Shown here in pieces: positions 8,568 to 16,268 of a stretch of DNA of 64,000 nucleotides. Below the pieces are notes generated by a model. The model searched no databases, was not told the origin of the DNA, and saw only the letters and a list, made by a program, of their open reading frames with translations. Origin of the DNA: Pandoraea terrigena (GTDB lineage Bacteria; Pseudomonadota; Gammaproteobacteria; Burkholderiales; Burkholderiaceae); contig NZ_CABPRU010000017.1 in NCBI RefSeq assembly GCF_902459705.1, positions 1-64,000 on the forward strand, given 5' to 3'. How positions within the stretch are numbered: position 1 is the stretch's first letter; each line of letters begins with the position of its first letter. The position numbers and the translations under genes were made by a program.

Positions 8568-9719
8568 ATGATTCGCGATCAAGAAATCCTCAACGGCCTA
8601 CTCGACACCATTGCACGCTTCGTAGGTGAGCGCCTCATCCCCAATGAGGAACAGGTCGCGGAAACCGATGAAATTCCCGATGACATCGTGGCCGACATGA
8701 AAGCCATGGGGCTGTTCGGCCTCACCATTCCCGAGGCGTTTGGCGGGCTGGAATTGACCATGGAGGAGGAGGTTCTCGTGGTGTTCGAGCTGTGCCGCGC
8801 CTCGCCCGTATTTCGCTCGATGGTTGGCACCACGGTCGGCATTGGCTCGCAGGGCATTCTGTTCGACGGCACTCCCGAACAGCAGGAAAAGTATCTCCCA
8901 CGTCTGGCCACTGGGGAACTCACCGCGTCGTTTGCCTTGACCGAGCCCGAAGCAGGCTCCGATGCGTCCTCGTTGCGCACGACCGCGATCCGCGAGGGTG
9001 ACGACTATGTCGTCAACGGTACCAAGCGCTTCATCACCAATGCGCCGCATGCGAGCGTCTTCACGCTCATGGCCCGCACCGATCCGGAGGACAAGAGCGC
9101 AAGCGGCATCTCGGCCTTCATCGTCGACGCTCAAACCCCCGGCATCAGCTTCGGAAAGCGCGATCAGAAAATGGGACAGAAAGGGGCGCATACGTGCGAC
9201 GTGATCTTTGAAAATGTACGAGTGCCCGCAGCCAACCTCATTGGCGGCAAAGAGGGGCAGGGCTTCAAGACCGCGATGAAGGTGTTGGACAAGGGTCGTA
9301 TACACATCGCGGCCGTTTGCGTGGCGGTCGCAGAACGCATGCTGTCGATGGCGCTGTCCTACGCCATGGAGCGCAAGCAGTTCGGCAAGTCCATCGCGGA
9401 GTTCCAGCTCGTACAGGCCATGCTCGCCGACAGCAAAGCCGAGATCTACGCGGCGCGCAGCATGGTGCTGGACGCTGCCCGCAGGCGCGACGCCAAGCTC
9501 CCCGTGAGTACCGAGGCCTCGTGCGCCAAGCTTTTCGCCTCTGAGATGTGCGGCCGTGTCGCCGACCGGGCGGTACAGATCTTCGGCGGGGCGGGTTACA
9601 TGGCCGAGTACAGCATCGAACGCTTTTACCGTGATGTACGCCTTTTCCGGATCTACGAGGGCACGACGCAGATTCAACAGTTGGTCATCGCCCGGAACAT
9701 GATTCGCGAGGCGAAATAG
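8568..9719 (+). CDS. Acyl-CoA dehydrogenase, short/medium-chain type
   Basis: A 383-residue acyl-CoA dehydrogenase, the second of the locus. Motifs include FALTEPEAGSDASSLRTTA, GTKRFITNA, GQGFKTAMKVLDKGRIHIAA, ERKQFGKSIAEFQLVQ and FGGAGYMAEYSIERFYRDVR. Unlike the other copy it carries the canonical catalytic Glu in FRIYEGTTQIQQL near the C terminus. It should use ETF as acceptor. I start at MIRDQEILN because similarity begins there; an in-frame upstream extension of 75 codons looks like intergenic DNA. The ribosome site is weak. It is divergent from the hydratase operon and followed by two regulator genes. Confidence 0.92.
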   Translation: MIRDQEILNGLLDTIARFVGERLIPNEEQVAETDEIPDDIVADMKAMGLFGLTIPEAFGGLELTMEEEVLVVFELCRASPVFRSMVGTTVGIGSQGILFDGTPEQQEKYLPRLATGELTASFALTEPEAGSDASSLRTTAIREGDDYVVNGTKRFITNAPHASVFTLMARTDPEDKSASGISAFIVDAQTPGISFGKRDQKMGQKGAHTCDVIFENVRVPAANLIGGKEGQGFKTAMKVLDKGRIHIAAVCVAVAERMLSMALSYAMERKQFGKSIAEFQLVQAMLADSKAEIYAARSMVLDAARRRDAKLPVSTEASCAKLFASEMCGRVADRAVQIFGGAGYMAEYSIERFYRDVRLFRIYEGTTQIQQLVIARNMIREAK

Positions 9720-9764
9720 GCCCGCACCGCAGTCTGGCGTATCGCCGTTTCGCGGCAGGGCCAA

Positions 9765-9800
9765 GACCGCTACGGCCACGCAGGCGCCGGAGTAGCGGTC
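9765..9800. repeat. Inverted repeat downstream of the acyl-CoA dehydrogenase gene
   Basis: GACCGCTAC at 9765-9773 is exactly complementary to GTAGCGGTC at 9792-9800, with an 18-nt spacer. It lies 45 bp after the acyl-CoA dehydrogenase stop. There is no T-tract afterwards, so it is either a weak terminator or a processing stem between that gene and the regulators. Confidence 0.4.
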
Positions 9801-9878
9801 GATTCAAAGGCGAAGCGGCTTCGTGTGGCGACGGTTCCGGCCTGACAGGAAACGCGTAAACCACAATCGACTCTGACA

Positions 9879-9903
9879 GACGTTTTGCACTCTAATGAAC
9901 GTC
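9879..9903. promoter_or_regulatory. Inverted repeat upstream of an IclR gene, candidate operator
   Basis: GACGTT at 9879-9884 is mirrored by AACGTC at 9898-9903, with a 13-bp spacer. It ends 33 bp before the start of the IclR gene at 9937. Position and symmetry suit an autoregulatory site, but six-base arms can arise by chance. Confidence 0.3.
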
Positions 9904-9936
9904 GGTTTGGTGAAAGTGTTTCGTTAAGGTGACGGT

Positions 9937-10773
9937 ATGCATCGTTCATTTTCTCCCTTTGATGGTACCCCGCCCCGCGTGAAGGCGGCCGCCGATCGGC
10001 CGGTGGTCACGCCGTTCGCCCGCGCGCTGGACATCCTGAATGCCTTCACGCCCGATGATCGCTGGCTTTGCAACGGTGATCTCGCCGCGAGGGCGCACCT
10101 GCCCGCGTCGACCGTGACGCGCCTCACGCGCACGCTGGTCGCACTGGGGTATCTGCGCTGCGATGCGAGCAAGCGCAGGTTCCGGCTGGGGTCTTCCGCG
10201 TTGGCGTTGGGCTACCGCGCCGCAGCGCAAATCGAGCTTCGCGAGATCGGTAATTCAGCGCATCAACGCATGCGGTCGTTTGCAGATTGTCACCACGTAC
10301 ATGTTCATCTCTGCGCGCGCAATCGTCTGGACCTGGTCGTCATCGACAGTTGCTGCACTAGCACGATCCCCGAATCGCTTCAGCCCGCCATTGGTACGCG
10401 GCTGGCACTCGCATCTTCCGCTGCCGGCTGGGCGCTTCTGGCCAGTCTCCCCGACGAAGAGCGCGACTATCTGCTGCAAAGTGCGGAGCAGCAACCAGAG
10501 GGCGAATGGAGCGAGACGTGGGGACATCTTCGGCATCGCTCGTACGAGGCCATCGGGCAGGTTCGCCACGGCGGATTCTGTGTCGCGCTCGGCAAGTCCG
10601 GGCAACCGATGACCATGGTGGCGGCGCCGATCCAACTGCCCGGCGAAGCGCCGCTTGCCGTGAGCTGTATGGCACCGTCCATGCTCATCGGCCGCGAGCG
10701 CAGCTTGCATGAACTCGGACCGGCGCTGGTGCGTATGGCACAGGACATTCAACACTCGAGAGCCCTGTCATGA
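9937..10773 (+). CDS. IclR-family transcriptional regulator (copy 2)
   Basis: A 278-residue IclR regulator. The winged helix-turn-helix reads FARALDILNAF, then AHLPASTVTRLTRTLVALGY. The effector domain has ARNRLDLVVIDS and ends LGPALVRMAQDIQ. These stretches are very like those of the copy at 2571-3398, so they are probably paralogues. The start follows AAGGTG. Its stop overlaps the start of the next IclR gene as ATGA, indicating translational coupling. It probably senses an intermediate of the surrounding acyl-CoA pathway; this is inferred from position only. A candidate operator lies at 9879-9903. Confidence 0.9.
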   Translation: MHRSFSPFDGTPPRVKAAADRPVVTPFARALDILNAFTPDDRWLCNGDLAARAHLPASTVTRLTRTLVALGYLRCDASKRRFRLGSSALALGYRAAAQIELREIGNSAHQRMRSFADCHHVHVHLCARNRLDLVVIDSCCTSTIPESLQPAIGTRLALASSAAGWALLASLPDEERDYLLQSAEQQPEGEWSETWGHLRHRSYEAIGQVRHGGFCVALGKSGQPMTMVAAPIQLPGEAPLAVSCMAPSMLIGRERSLHELGPALVRMAQDIQHSRALS

Positions 10774-11567
10774 TCTCGTCCAACGATTGCGACCGCGACA
10801 TCTCCACCCTGATGACCGTAGAGCGCGGCCTGAAGGTGCTACGCGCCTTCCGTTCGAATCGAGCGCCACTGACGAACGCCGAACTAGTATTGCGCACCGG
10901 GCTTCCCAAGGCGACGGTCTCCCGGCTAACGTCGACACTGGTACAAGCGGGGTTTCTCAGGTTGGTACCCGGCAAGCGAGGATTCGAATTGTCGACGGGC
11001 GCGCTGGGTATCGGTCACGCGTACCTCGCCACCAACGATCTGTTGAATGAGGCAAGACCGCTGCTACAGGAATTGGCCGACCGCCTCGATGTTTCCGTGG
11101 CCCTCGGGATACAGGACGGGGTCGAAATGCTCTACGTCGATTACCGAGTCAGCCGCAAGGTGGCAACCCTGCGTCTCGGCGTGGGGTCGGTGCTGCCCAT
11201 GAGTACGACATCGATCGGGCGCGCTTATCTTTGGGGATTGCCCGAACCTGAGCAGCTATCGCTAATCGAGGAGCACAAGCGTCTGGCCGGTCCGCAGGCG
11301 GAAGCGCTGGAGAGTGCCATTCATGCATCGTTCCGCGAATTGGAAACTACTGGAACGTGTGCTGTTCTCGCGGGATTTCAGCGCAACACCTACGGCGTTT
11401 CACTGCCCGTATGTCTCGGCCAAAATAGAACACTCATGGCGATGAGCTGTGGCAAAGCGGATGTCGATCTGGATCTGAAGTCCGTTCGGGAACATATCGC
11501 GCCTGCGCTCACGGAGACTGCCGAACGCCTTCAGGCGCAACTAGCGAACTCCAGTTACTGCCTATAA
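10770..11567 (+). CDS. IclR-family transcriptional regulator (copy 3)
   Basis: A 265-residue IclR protein of a different subgroup from its two neighbours. The DNA-binding domain shows VERGLKVLRAF and TGLPKATVSRLTSTLVQAGF. The effector domain has LGIQDGVEMLYVDYR, then TTSIGRAYLWGLP and GVSLPVCLGQN. Its ATG overlaps the preceding regulator's TGA (ATGA), so the two should be made in a fixed ratio and might heteromerise or act on different operons. Downstream it converges on the CoA-transferase gene with about 100 bp between. The ligand is unknown. Confidence 0.9.
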   Translation: MISSNDCDRDISTLMTVERGLKVLRAFRSNRAPLTNAELVLRTGLPKATVSRLTSTLVQAGFLRLVPGKRGFELSTGALGIGHAYLATNDLLNEARPLLQELADRLDVSVALGIQDGVEMLYVDYRVSRKVATLRLGVGSVLPMSTTSIGRAYLWGLPEPEQLSLIEEHKRLAGPQAEALESAIHASFRELETTGTCAVLAGFQRNTYGVSLPVCLGQNRTLMAMSCGKADVDLDLKSVREHIAPALTETAERLQAQLANSSYCL

Positions 11568-11575
11568 CGGCAAAT

Positions 11576-11602
11576 GATCTGGGCTGGGAGGGGTGCCAGA
11601 TC
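11576..11602. repeat. Hairpin between convergent genes, possible terminator
   Basis: GATCTGG at 11576-11582 pairs with CCAGATC at 11596-11602. It lies just after the third IclR gene and before the convergent CoA-transferase stop. No T-run follows on either strand, so termination is only a possibility. The rest of the gap to 11664 shows nothing else I recognise. Confidence 0.3.
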
Positions 11603-11664
11603 GAATGGTAATGGTGCGATCCCCTTTCCTCCCGCTCCCGGTAGCGATGGATACCGTCATACCC

Positions 11665-12975
11665 TCAGACCATCATCGCGCCGCAGTGGCGCAGCATCTC
11701 ATGTGCCTGTCGCTCGAGATCAGCGCGATGCGACGGTGCCGCAATGTCCAGCATTCGTCGCACTCGGTGCGATAGCGGCTGACCGCGTAAGTCCGCCACC
11801 CCGTATTCGGTCACGATCAGCCCGGCGTCACTTCGTGGCGTGCTGACGGGCCCTGACAATTGCGCAACGATCCGCGTCGCCCCCTTGGCCACGGCGGGTA
11901 ACGCCACAATGGGCAAGCCGCCCTTGCTGCGCGCGGCGCCTCGCAGAAAATCGACGGCACCGCCCACTGCGCCCATATAGACGCCTCCCGCCACCTCGGC
12001 ATTGATCTGCCCCGTCAGATCCACTTCGACGGCCGAGTTGATCGCGACGAGCTGATTCAGGCTAGCGAGCACTTCCGGGCTGTGAGTGTAGTCCGTGCCG
12101 CGCAACGCCAGAGCCGGGTTGCAATGCGCCCACCGGCGCAGGTGCTCCCCGCCCAACAAGATGCCGGCGATACCCACCCCCACATCGCGGCCCTTGCACA
12201 AGTTGGTCAGCACGCCGGCCTCGGCCAACCGCGCAATGCCGTCGCTCGCAGCGCCGCTATGGAGCCCCAGATCACGCCGGTCGTACAGCGCAGAGAGCAC
12301 TGCTTCTGGAATCTTGCCGATGCCGACCTGGAGTGTCGCTCCGTCTTGCACCAGTACGGCAATGTTGCTGGCGATGGCCTTTTCGACGGGGCCGGGTACA
12401 GCATGTTCGATGTCCAGGGGGGCATGTCTGGACTCAATCAGCATATCGAAGTCGCTAGCCCGCAGAGACACGCTTCCATGAGTCCAAGGCACCCGCGGAT
12501 TGATCTCGCCAATCACCACTCGCGCGCTCTCCAGCGCAGCGCACAGATACTCGTGGACCAGCCCCAAACTGTAGCGCCCCGCTTCGTCGGGAGGGGACAC
12601 CTGCAACAACACGACGTCGGCAGGAAGCACGCCCGTGTGTATCAGCCCCGGCAAGTGCGAGTAGTGGCTCGGCACGATGTCAAGCACGCCGGCACTGGCC
12701 AGTGCCCGATGTGGACCGCTCGCGGCATAGCCGAAGAAGTCGATGACATCAGCGTGAGCCGGCTCCAGCGTATCGGAGCCGCCAATGCCGACGAATACCT
12801 TCAGCCGGCCGCCCTTTGCCAACGTGCGACGGTGGCGGATCAACGTGCGGGTCAACGTGAGCGGCTCTGCAGTGGCCTGCCCCCACCAGAGGGCATCGCC
12901 GGCCCGTAGAAGGCTTTGCAGCCCATCGACCGTGGAATCCACGTCGGTGACGGTCATGGTGTCGTTCAGCGGCAT
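11665..12975 (-). CDS. Acetyl-CoA hydrolase/CoA-transferase family protein
   Basis: About 436 residues, of the family that includes acetyl-CoA hydrolase, 4-hydroxybutyrate CoA-transferase and succinyl-CoA:acetate CoA-transferase. Recognisable parts are VQDGATLQVGIGKIPEAVL, then AINSAVEVDLTGQINAE, GGAVDFLRGAARSKGG and the C-terminal VTEYGVADLRG, typical of this fold. At the position where well-studied members have a Glu in an H-T/S-E motif, this protein reads LGLHSGAASDG, so the nucleophile may be missing or elsewhere. Its ATG overlaps the TGA of the LivF-like gene by one base, so it is the last gene of the transporter operon. It may transfer CoA to the imported acid. Confidence 0.85.
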   Translation of the reverse strand: MPLNDTMTVTDVDSTVDGLQSLLRAGDALWWGQATAEPLTLTRTLIRHRRTLAKGGRLKVFVGIGGSDTLEPAHADVIDFFGYAASGPHRALASAGVLDIVPSHYSHLPGLIHTGVLPADVVLLQVSPPDEAGRYSLGLVHEYLCAALESARVVIGEINPRVPWTHGSVSLRASDFDMLIESRHAPLDIEHAVPGPVEKAIASNIAVLVQDGATLQVGIGKIPEAVLSALYDRRDLGLHSGAASDGIARLAEAGVLTNLCKGRDVGVGIAGILLGGEHLRRWAHCNPALALRGTDYTHSPEVLASLNQLVAINSAVEVDLTGQINAEVAGGVYMGAVGGAVDFLRGAARSKGGLPIVALPAVAKGATRIVAQLSGPVSTPRSDAGLIVTEYGVADLRGQPLSHRVRRMLDIAAPSHRADLERQAHEMLRHCGAMMV

Positions 12976-13694
12976 CACAAACCCAGATAAGCCTTCTTGA
13001 TGTCCGGATCGTGCAGAAAGATGTCCGAACGACCGTGTTTGACGACTGCCCCCGACTCGAGCACGTAGCTATAGCGACTTACGCGCAGCGCAACTTCGGC
13101 ATTTTGCTCGACCAGAAGGACGGTCACTCCCTGCCGGTTGATGTCACGAACAACGCTGCTGATCACATTCACGAAAGCCGGCGCGAGACCGATAGTCGGC
13201 TCGTCGAGCAACAGCACACTCGGCGCGCTCATCAACGCCCGCGCCACCGCTACCATTTGTTGCTGCCCGCCACTCAGCGAATTGGCCGGACTGGGCAGCT
13301 TGACTTCGAGATCCGGGAAATAGTGAAGGCACCTATCGAATAGCTCGCGCTTCTTTTTCGCGTCGTCGATCCGATAGGCCCCCATCTCGAGGTTCTCGCG
13401 CACAGTCATGCTGCCGAACAGCCGCCTGCCTTCGGGTACCAGCGCAATGCCATGCTCCAAAATGTCGTTGGGCTGCTGATTGGTCAGCACCTTCGAGCGA
13501 TAGACGATGTCGCCCGCCCGGGCCTTGACCAGTCCAGTAATCGCCTTGATCAGCGTGGACTTCCCCGCACCGTTGGCCCCGATGAGACTCACGATGCTGC
13601 CCTCCTCGATCTGAAGGCTGACGTCTGTGATCGCCGGCACCGCGCCGTAGAGCACCGACAGATTGCGCACGACGAGCGAATTGTCAGATGTCAT
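12975..13694 (-). CDS. livF: ABC transporter ATPase, LivF type
   Basis: A 239-residue ATPase of the branched-chain/hydrophobic amino acid transporter (HAAT) family. It shows Walker A GANGAGKST, the Q-loop region, signature LSGGQQQMVAVARAL, Walker B LLLDEPTIGLAP and the H-loop region, in which LLVEQN is typical of LivF. It would pair with the LivG-like ATPase, whose 3' end it overlaps by 11 bp, to power uptake at the inner membrane. The gene symbol is by family only; catabolic clusters often use such systems for aromatic or aliphatic acids rather than leucine. Confidence 0.9.
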   Translation of the reverse strand: MTSDNSLVVRNLSVLYGAVPAITDVSLQIEEGSIVSLIGANGAGKSTLIKAITGLVKARAGDIVYRSKVLTNQQPNDILEHGIALVPEGRRLFGSMTVRENLEMGAYRIDDAKKKRELFDRCLHYFPDLEVKLPSPANSLSGGQQQMVAVARALMSAPSVLLLDEPTIGLAPAFVNVISSVVRDINRQGVTVLLVEQNAEVALRVSRYSYVLESGAVVKHGRSDIFLHDPDIKKAYLGL

Positions 13695-14433
13695 GGGCTT
13701 CCCCCAGATAGGCCTTCAACACGACATCGCTCGTCTTCACGGTGTCAGGCGTGCCGGTAAAGATGATCTCGCCGTGATGCAATACGTAGATCCGGTCGCA
13801 AATGCTCATGACCGCGCGCATGTTGTGCTCCACCAGCAAGATGGACATGCGGTGAGTGGACGTGAGTTGCCGGTAGACATCGAGTGTGCCCGCCACCTCG
13901 GTCTGGTTCAGACCTGTGAGTGGCTCGTCGAAGCAGATCAATGCCGGCCGTGCAGCAAAGGCAATTGCCATACTGAGCAGTCGCTGCAGACCGTGAGGCA
14001 GATTCCTGGCGATGTCTGTCTCGTGCCCGGCCAGGCCAAACAGCCCAATGGCATCATCGATATTCCGGCGCCGATCGGCCGTCTTGACGCGACCACTGCG
14101 GATACCGCCGAGACAACCGATCAGAACGTTGTCGTGAACCGTCATCGAAGGGAGATAGCTGCCGTGCTGGAAGGTGCGCACCAGCCCCTGTTTGCTGACC
14201 TGCTCCGGCACTGCACCCGACATGTCCACGCCGCGGATAGTCAGGCGCCCTGCGGTTGGCTTGAGAAACCCGGAGAGCAAATTGAACGTGGTGCTTTTAC
14301 CTGCACCATTCGGTCCGATCAGCCCCACGATCTCGCCCTCGGCGATCTCGATATCTACGCCCGAGACCGCGAGCAGACCTTTGAATTGCTTTGATAGACG
14401 CTGCCCGGTGAGCAGCGTTGATTCATTGTCCAT
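13684..14433 (-). CDS. livG: ABC transporter ATPase, LivG type
   Basis: A 249-residue HAAT-family ATPase with Walker A GPNGAGKST and Walker B ICFDEPLTGLNQTE, followed by LLVEHNMRAVMSICDRIYVLHHG. The signature stretch reads LPHGLQRLLSMAIAFA, looser than the usual L-S/P-Y-G-Q-Q-R of LivG, but length and flanks are normal. It overlaps the LivF-like gene and follows the LivM-like permease by 12 bp. It should form an ATPase heterodimer with the LivF-like partner. The substrate is probably the pathway acid, by context. Confidence 0.88.
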   Translation of the reverse strand: MDNESTLLTGQRLSKQFKGLLAVSGVDIEIAEGEIVGLIGPNGAGKSTTFNLLSGFLKPTAGRLTIRGVDMSGAVPEQVSKQGLVRTFQHGSYLPSMTVHDNVLIGCLGGIRSGRVKTADRRRNIDDAIGLFGLAGHETDIARNLPHGLQRLLSMAIAFAARPALICFDEPLTGLNQTEVAGTLDVYRQLTSTHRMSILLVEHNMRAVMSICDRIYVLHHGEIIFTGTPDTVKTSDVVLKAYLGEAHDI

Positions 14434-14445
14434 GACTCTCTCTCC

Positions 14446-15351
14446 TTAGGGCCTCTTGACCATTGCCGTCTGCCCCACCAGCCCCTTGGGCATGAACAGC
14501 ACCGACACGATGATCGCTAAGCCATAAAGGATGTGTTCGGTGCCACCCAGACTTTGCGCGTAGCTGGCAATGCCGACGAGCAATACGGCACCGACAATGG
14601 GCCCAAGCGGACTGTCTTCGCCGCCGACCTTCAGGTATGCCAACGCGAATATGGAAAGCATGAAGCCGAAATCCAATGGACTGATCACGTTGTTGGCATA
14701 AGCATGTAGCGCCCCGGCAAGTCCAGCGACAGCCGAGCCGATGGCAAAGCACAGCACTTTCGCCGCGAAGACGCGGATGCCCACACTACGCACCACATTC
14801 TCGTTGTCGCGGATAGCAACAAATATTTTGCCGAGATGGGAGCGTTCGATGAAAAGGAGCGCCACGATCAGTGCGAAACACAGAACCGTTGCAAAGTACG
14901 GGAAGTACGGATCGAGCCAGGCCGGCGGGAAAATGCCGACCATTCCCGAATTGCCTCCCAGTGCGTCGGAGCGGGTGTAGAGAATGCGCAGCGCCTCGGT
15001 GAACGCGAAGCCCACCAACAGAAAGTACGGGCCGCGCACTCGAAGGGTGATGCAACCGAATATCACACTTATCACGAGCGCGAGCAGACTACCGAGCAAC
15101 AGCGTCACCACGAATGGCAGCTCCGTGTGCGTGACGACATATCCCGTGAAATACGCCCCGAGCCCGAAGAACGCGGCCGTGGCGAAGTTCAACTCGCCGA
15201 TCAGCAGCACGAACCTCAGGCTGGTCGCCATCACGGCGGCAATGCTCATCCACACCGCCAGATTCCCCATGTAGCCGCTGCCGAACGCCGTACAGCAAAG
15301 CAGCACGGCGGCACTAAGCAGAATTCCTGCCAGATCCATGTGCTTAGTCAT
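14446..15351 (-). CDS. livM: ABC transporter permease, LivM type
   Basis: A 301-residue polytopic membrane protein with about eight to ten hydrophobic segments and the LivM-type core NLAVWMSIAAVMATSLRFVL, then GELNFATAAFFGLGAYFTGY and the cytoplasmic loop IAIRDNE-like motif (VAIRDNENVVRSVGI). This loop contacts the ATPases. It overlaps the LivH-like gene by 8 bp and would form the permease heterodimer with it. Confidence 0.9.
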   Translation of the reverse strand: MTKHMDLAGILLSAAVLLCCTAFGSGYMGNLAVWMSIAAVMATSLRFVLLIGELNFATAAFFGLGAYFTGYVVTHTELPFVVTLLLGSLLALVISVIFGCITLRVRGPYFLLVGFAFTEALRILYTRSDALGGNSGMVGIFPPAWLDPYFPYFATVLCFALIVALLFIERSHLGKIFVAIRDNENVVRSVGIRVFAAKVLCFAIGSAVAGLAGALHAYANNVISPLDFGFMLSIFALAYLKVGGEDSPLGPIVGAVLLVGIASYAQSLGGTEHILYGLAIIVSVLFMPKGLVGQTAMVKRP

Positions 15352-16219
15352 TTCCGAAAAAACCCTGTGGCTTGATCAGCAACACCACCATCACAATGAC
15401 GAAAATCGTCAGGCTGGCTACCGATGAATCGAAGTAAAAGCCGATAAACGACTCGATGAGCGCGATCAGTACACTGCCAAAGATGGCGCCGACGATACTG
15501 CCCATCCCGCCCACCACCACGGCAATGAACCCTTTAACGAGATAGGAGTCTCCAAGCGTGGGCGTAACAGCGGCCATCGGCGCGATCAGCATCCCGGCGA
15601 CGGCGGCAACGCCGGTGGCAATCAGGAAGCCGTAGAGCGCGATCTTGCGATAGGCAATGCCCTGCAGCATCGCGGCTTCGTGATCGATCGACACCGCGCG
15701 GAGTGCCTTGCCGAATTTGGTGCGATTCAACAGCGTGATGATCACGGCGGTCAGCACCATGGCGAACATGAACAGCACGAGGCGCTGGCTCGACACCGTA
15801 AGGCCCAGCATCTCGACATCGCCGTCGATCAGTGCCGGCACCGGACGCACGGCGCCGCCGAAGCCTTCGAGCATGACGCCCTCGACGAACAGCACCAGCC
15901 CGGACGACAGAATGAACGAGCCGATCATGTCGCGCTCAAGCCGTTTGAAGCCGAACTGGTAGATCACCAGTCCCGCCATCAAACAAGCCGCCAGCCCGGC
16001 TACCGACGCCAACAGATAGACGCCGTAGGGGTTGCCGATTCGCGGGGACAGCCAATTCAGCGCCAGTGACAACACCAATGCGGCAAAGGTGAAGAACTGA
16101 CCGTGGGCGAAGTTCACGACCTTCAATACGCCGAAGATGATCGTGAGGCCCAACGAAAACAGGATATAGACCGAGCTGATCTGCAGCGCGGTGAAAAGCA
16201 GTTGTAGATTGTCCTGCAT
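15344..16219 (-). CDS. livH: ABC transporter permease, LivH type
   Basis: A 291-residue membrane protein of the LivH type. The N terminus LQISSVYILFSLGLTIIFG and the segment VNFAHGQFFTFAA are diagnostic. The coupling loop contains GKALRAVSIDHEAAMLQGI, and GGMGSIVGAIFGSVLIALIE closes the C-terminal part. It follows the substrate-binding protein gene by 49 bp and precedes LivM. Together they form the transmembrane channel of the uptake system. Confidence 0.9.
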   Translation of the reverse strand: MQDNLQLLFTALQISSVYILFSLGLTIIFGVLKVVNFAHGQFFTFAALVLSLALNWLSPRIGNPYGVYLLASVAGLAACLMAGLVIYQFGFKRLERDMIGSFILSSGLVLFVEGVMLEGFGGAVRPVPALIDGDVEMLGLTVSSQRLVLFMFAMVLTAVIITLLNRTKFGKALRAVSIDHEAAMLQGIAYRKIALYGFLIATGVAAVAGMLIAPMAAVTPTLGDSYLVKGFIAVVVGGMGSIVGAIFGSVLIALIESFIGFYFDSSVASLTIFVIVMVVLLIKPQGFFGND

Positions 16220-16268
16220 GGTGATGGCTCGTTGCGGACCCGGCTGATACCGGATCCGCTATTCGGAT

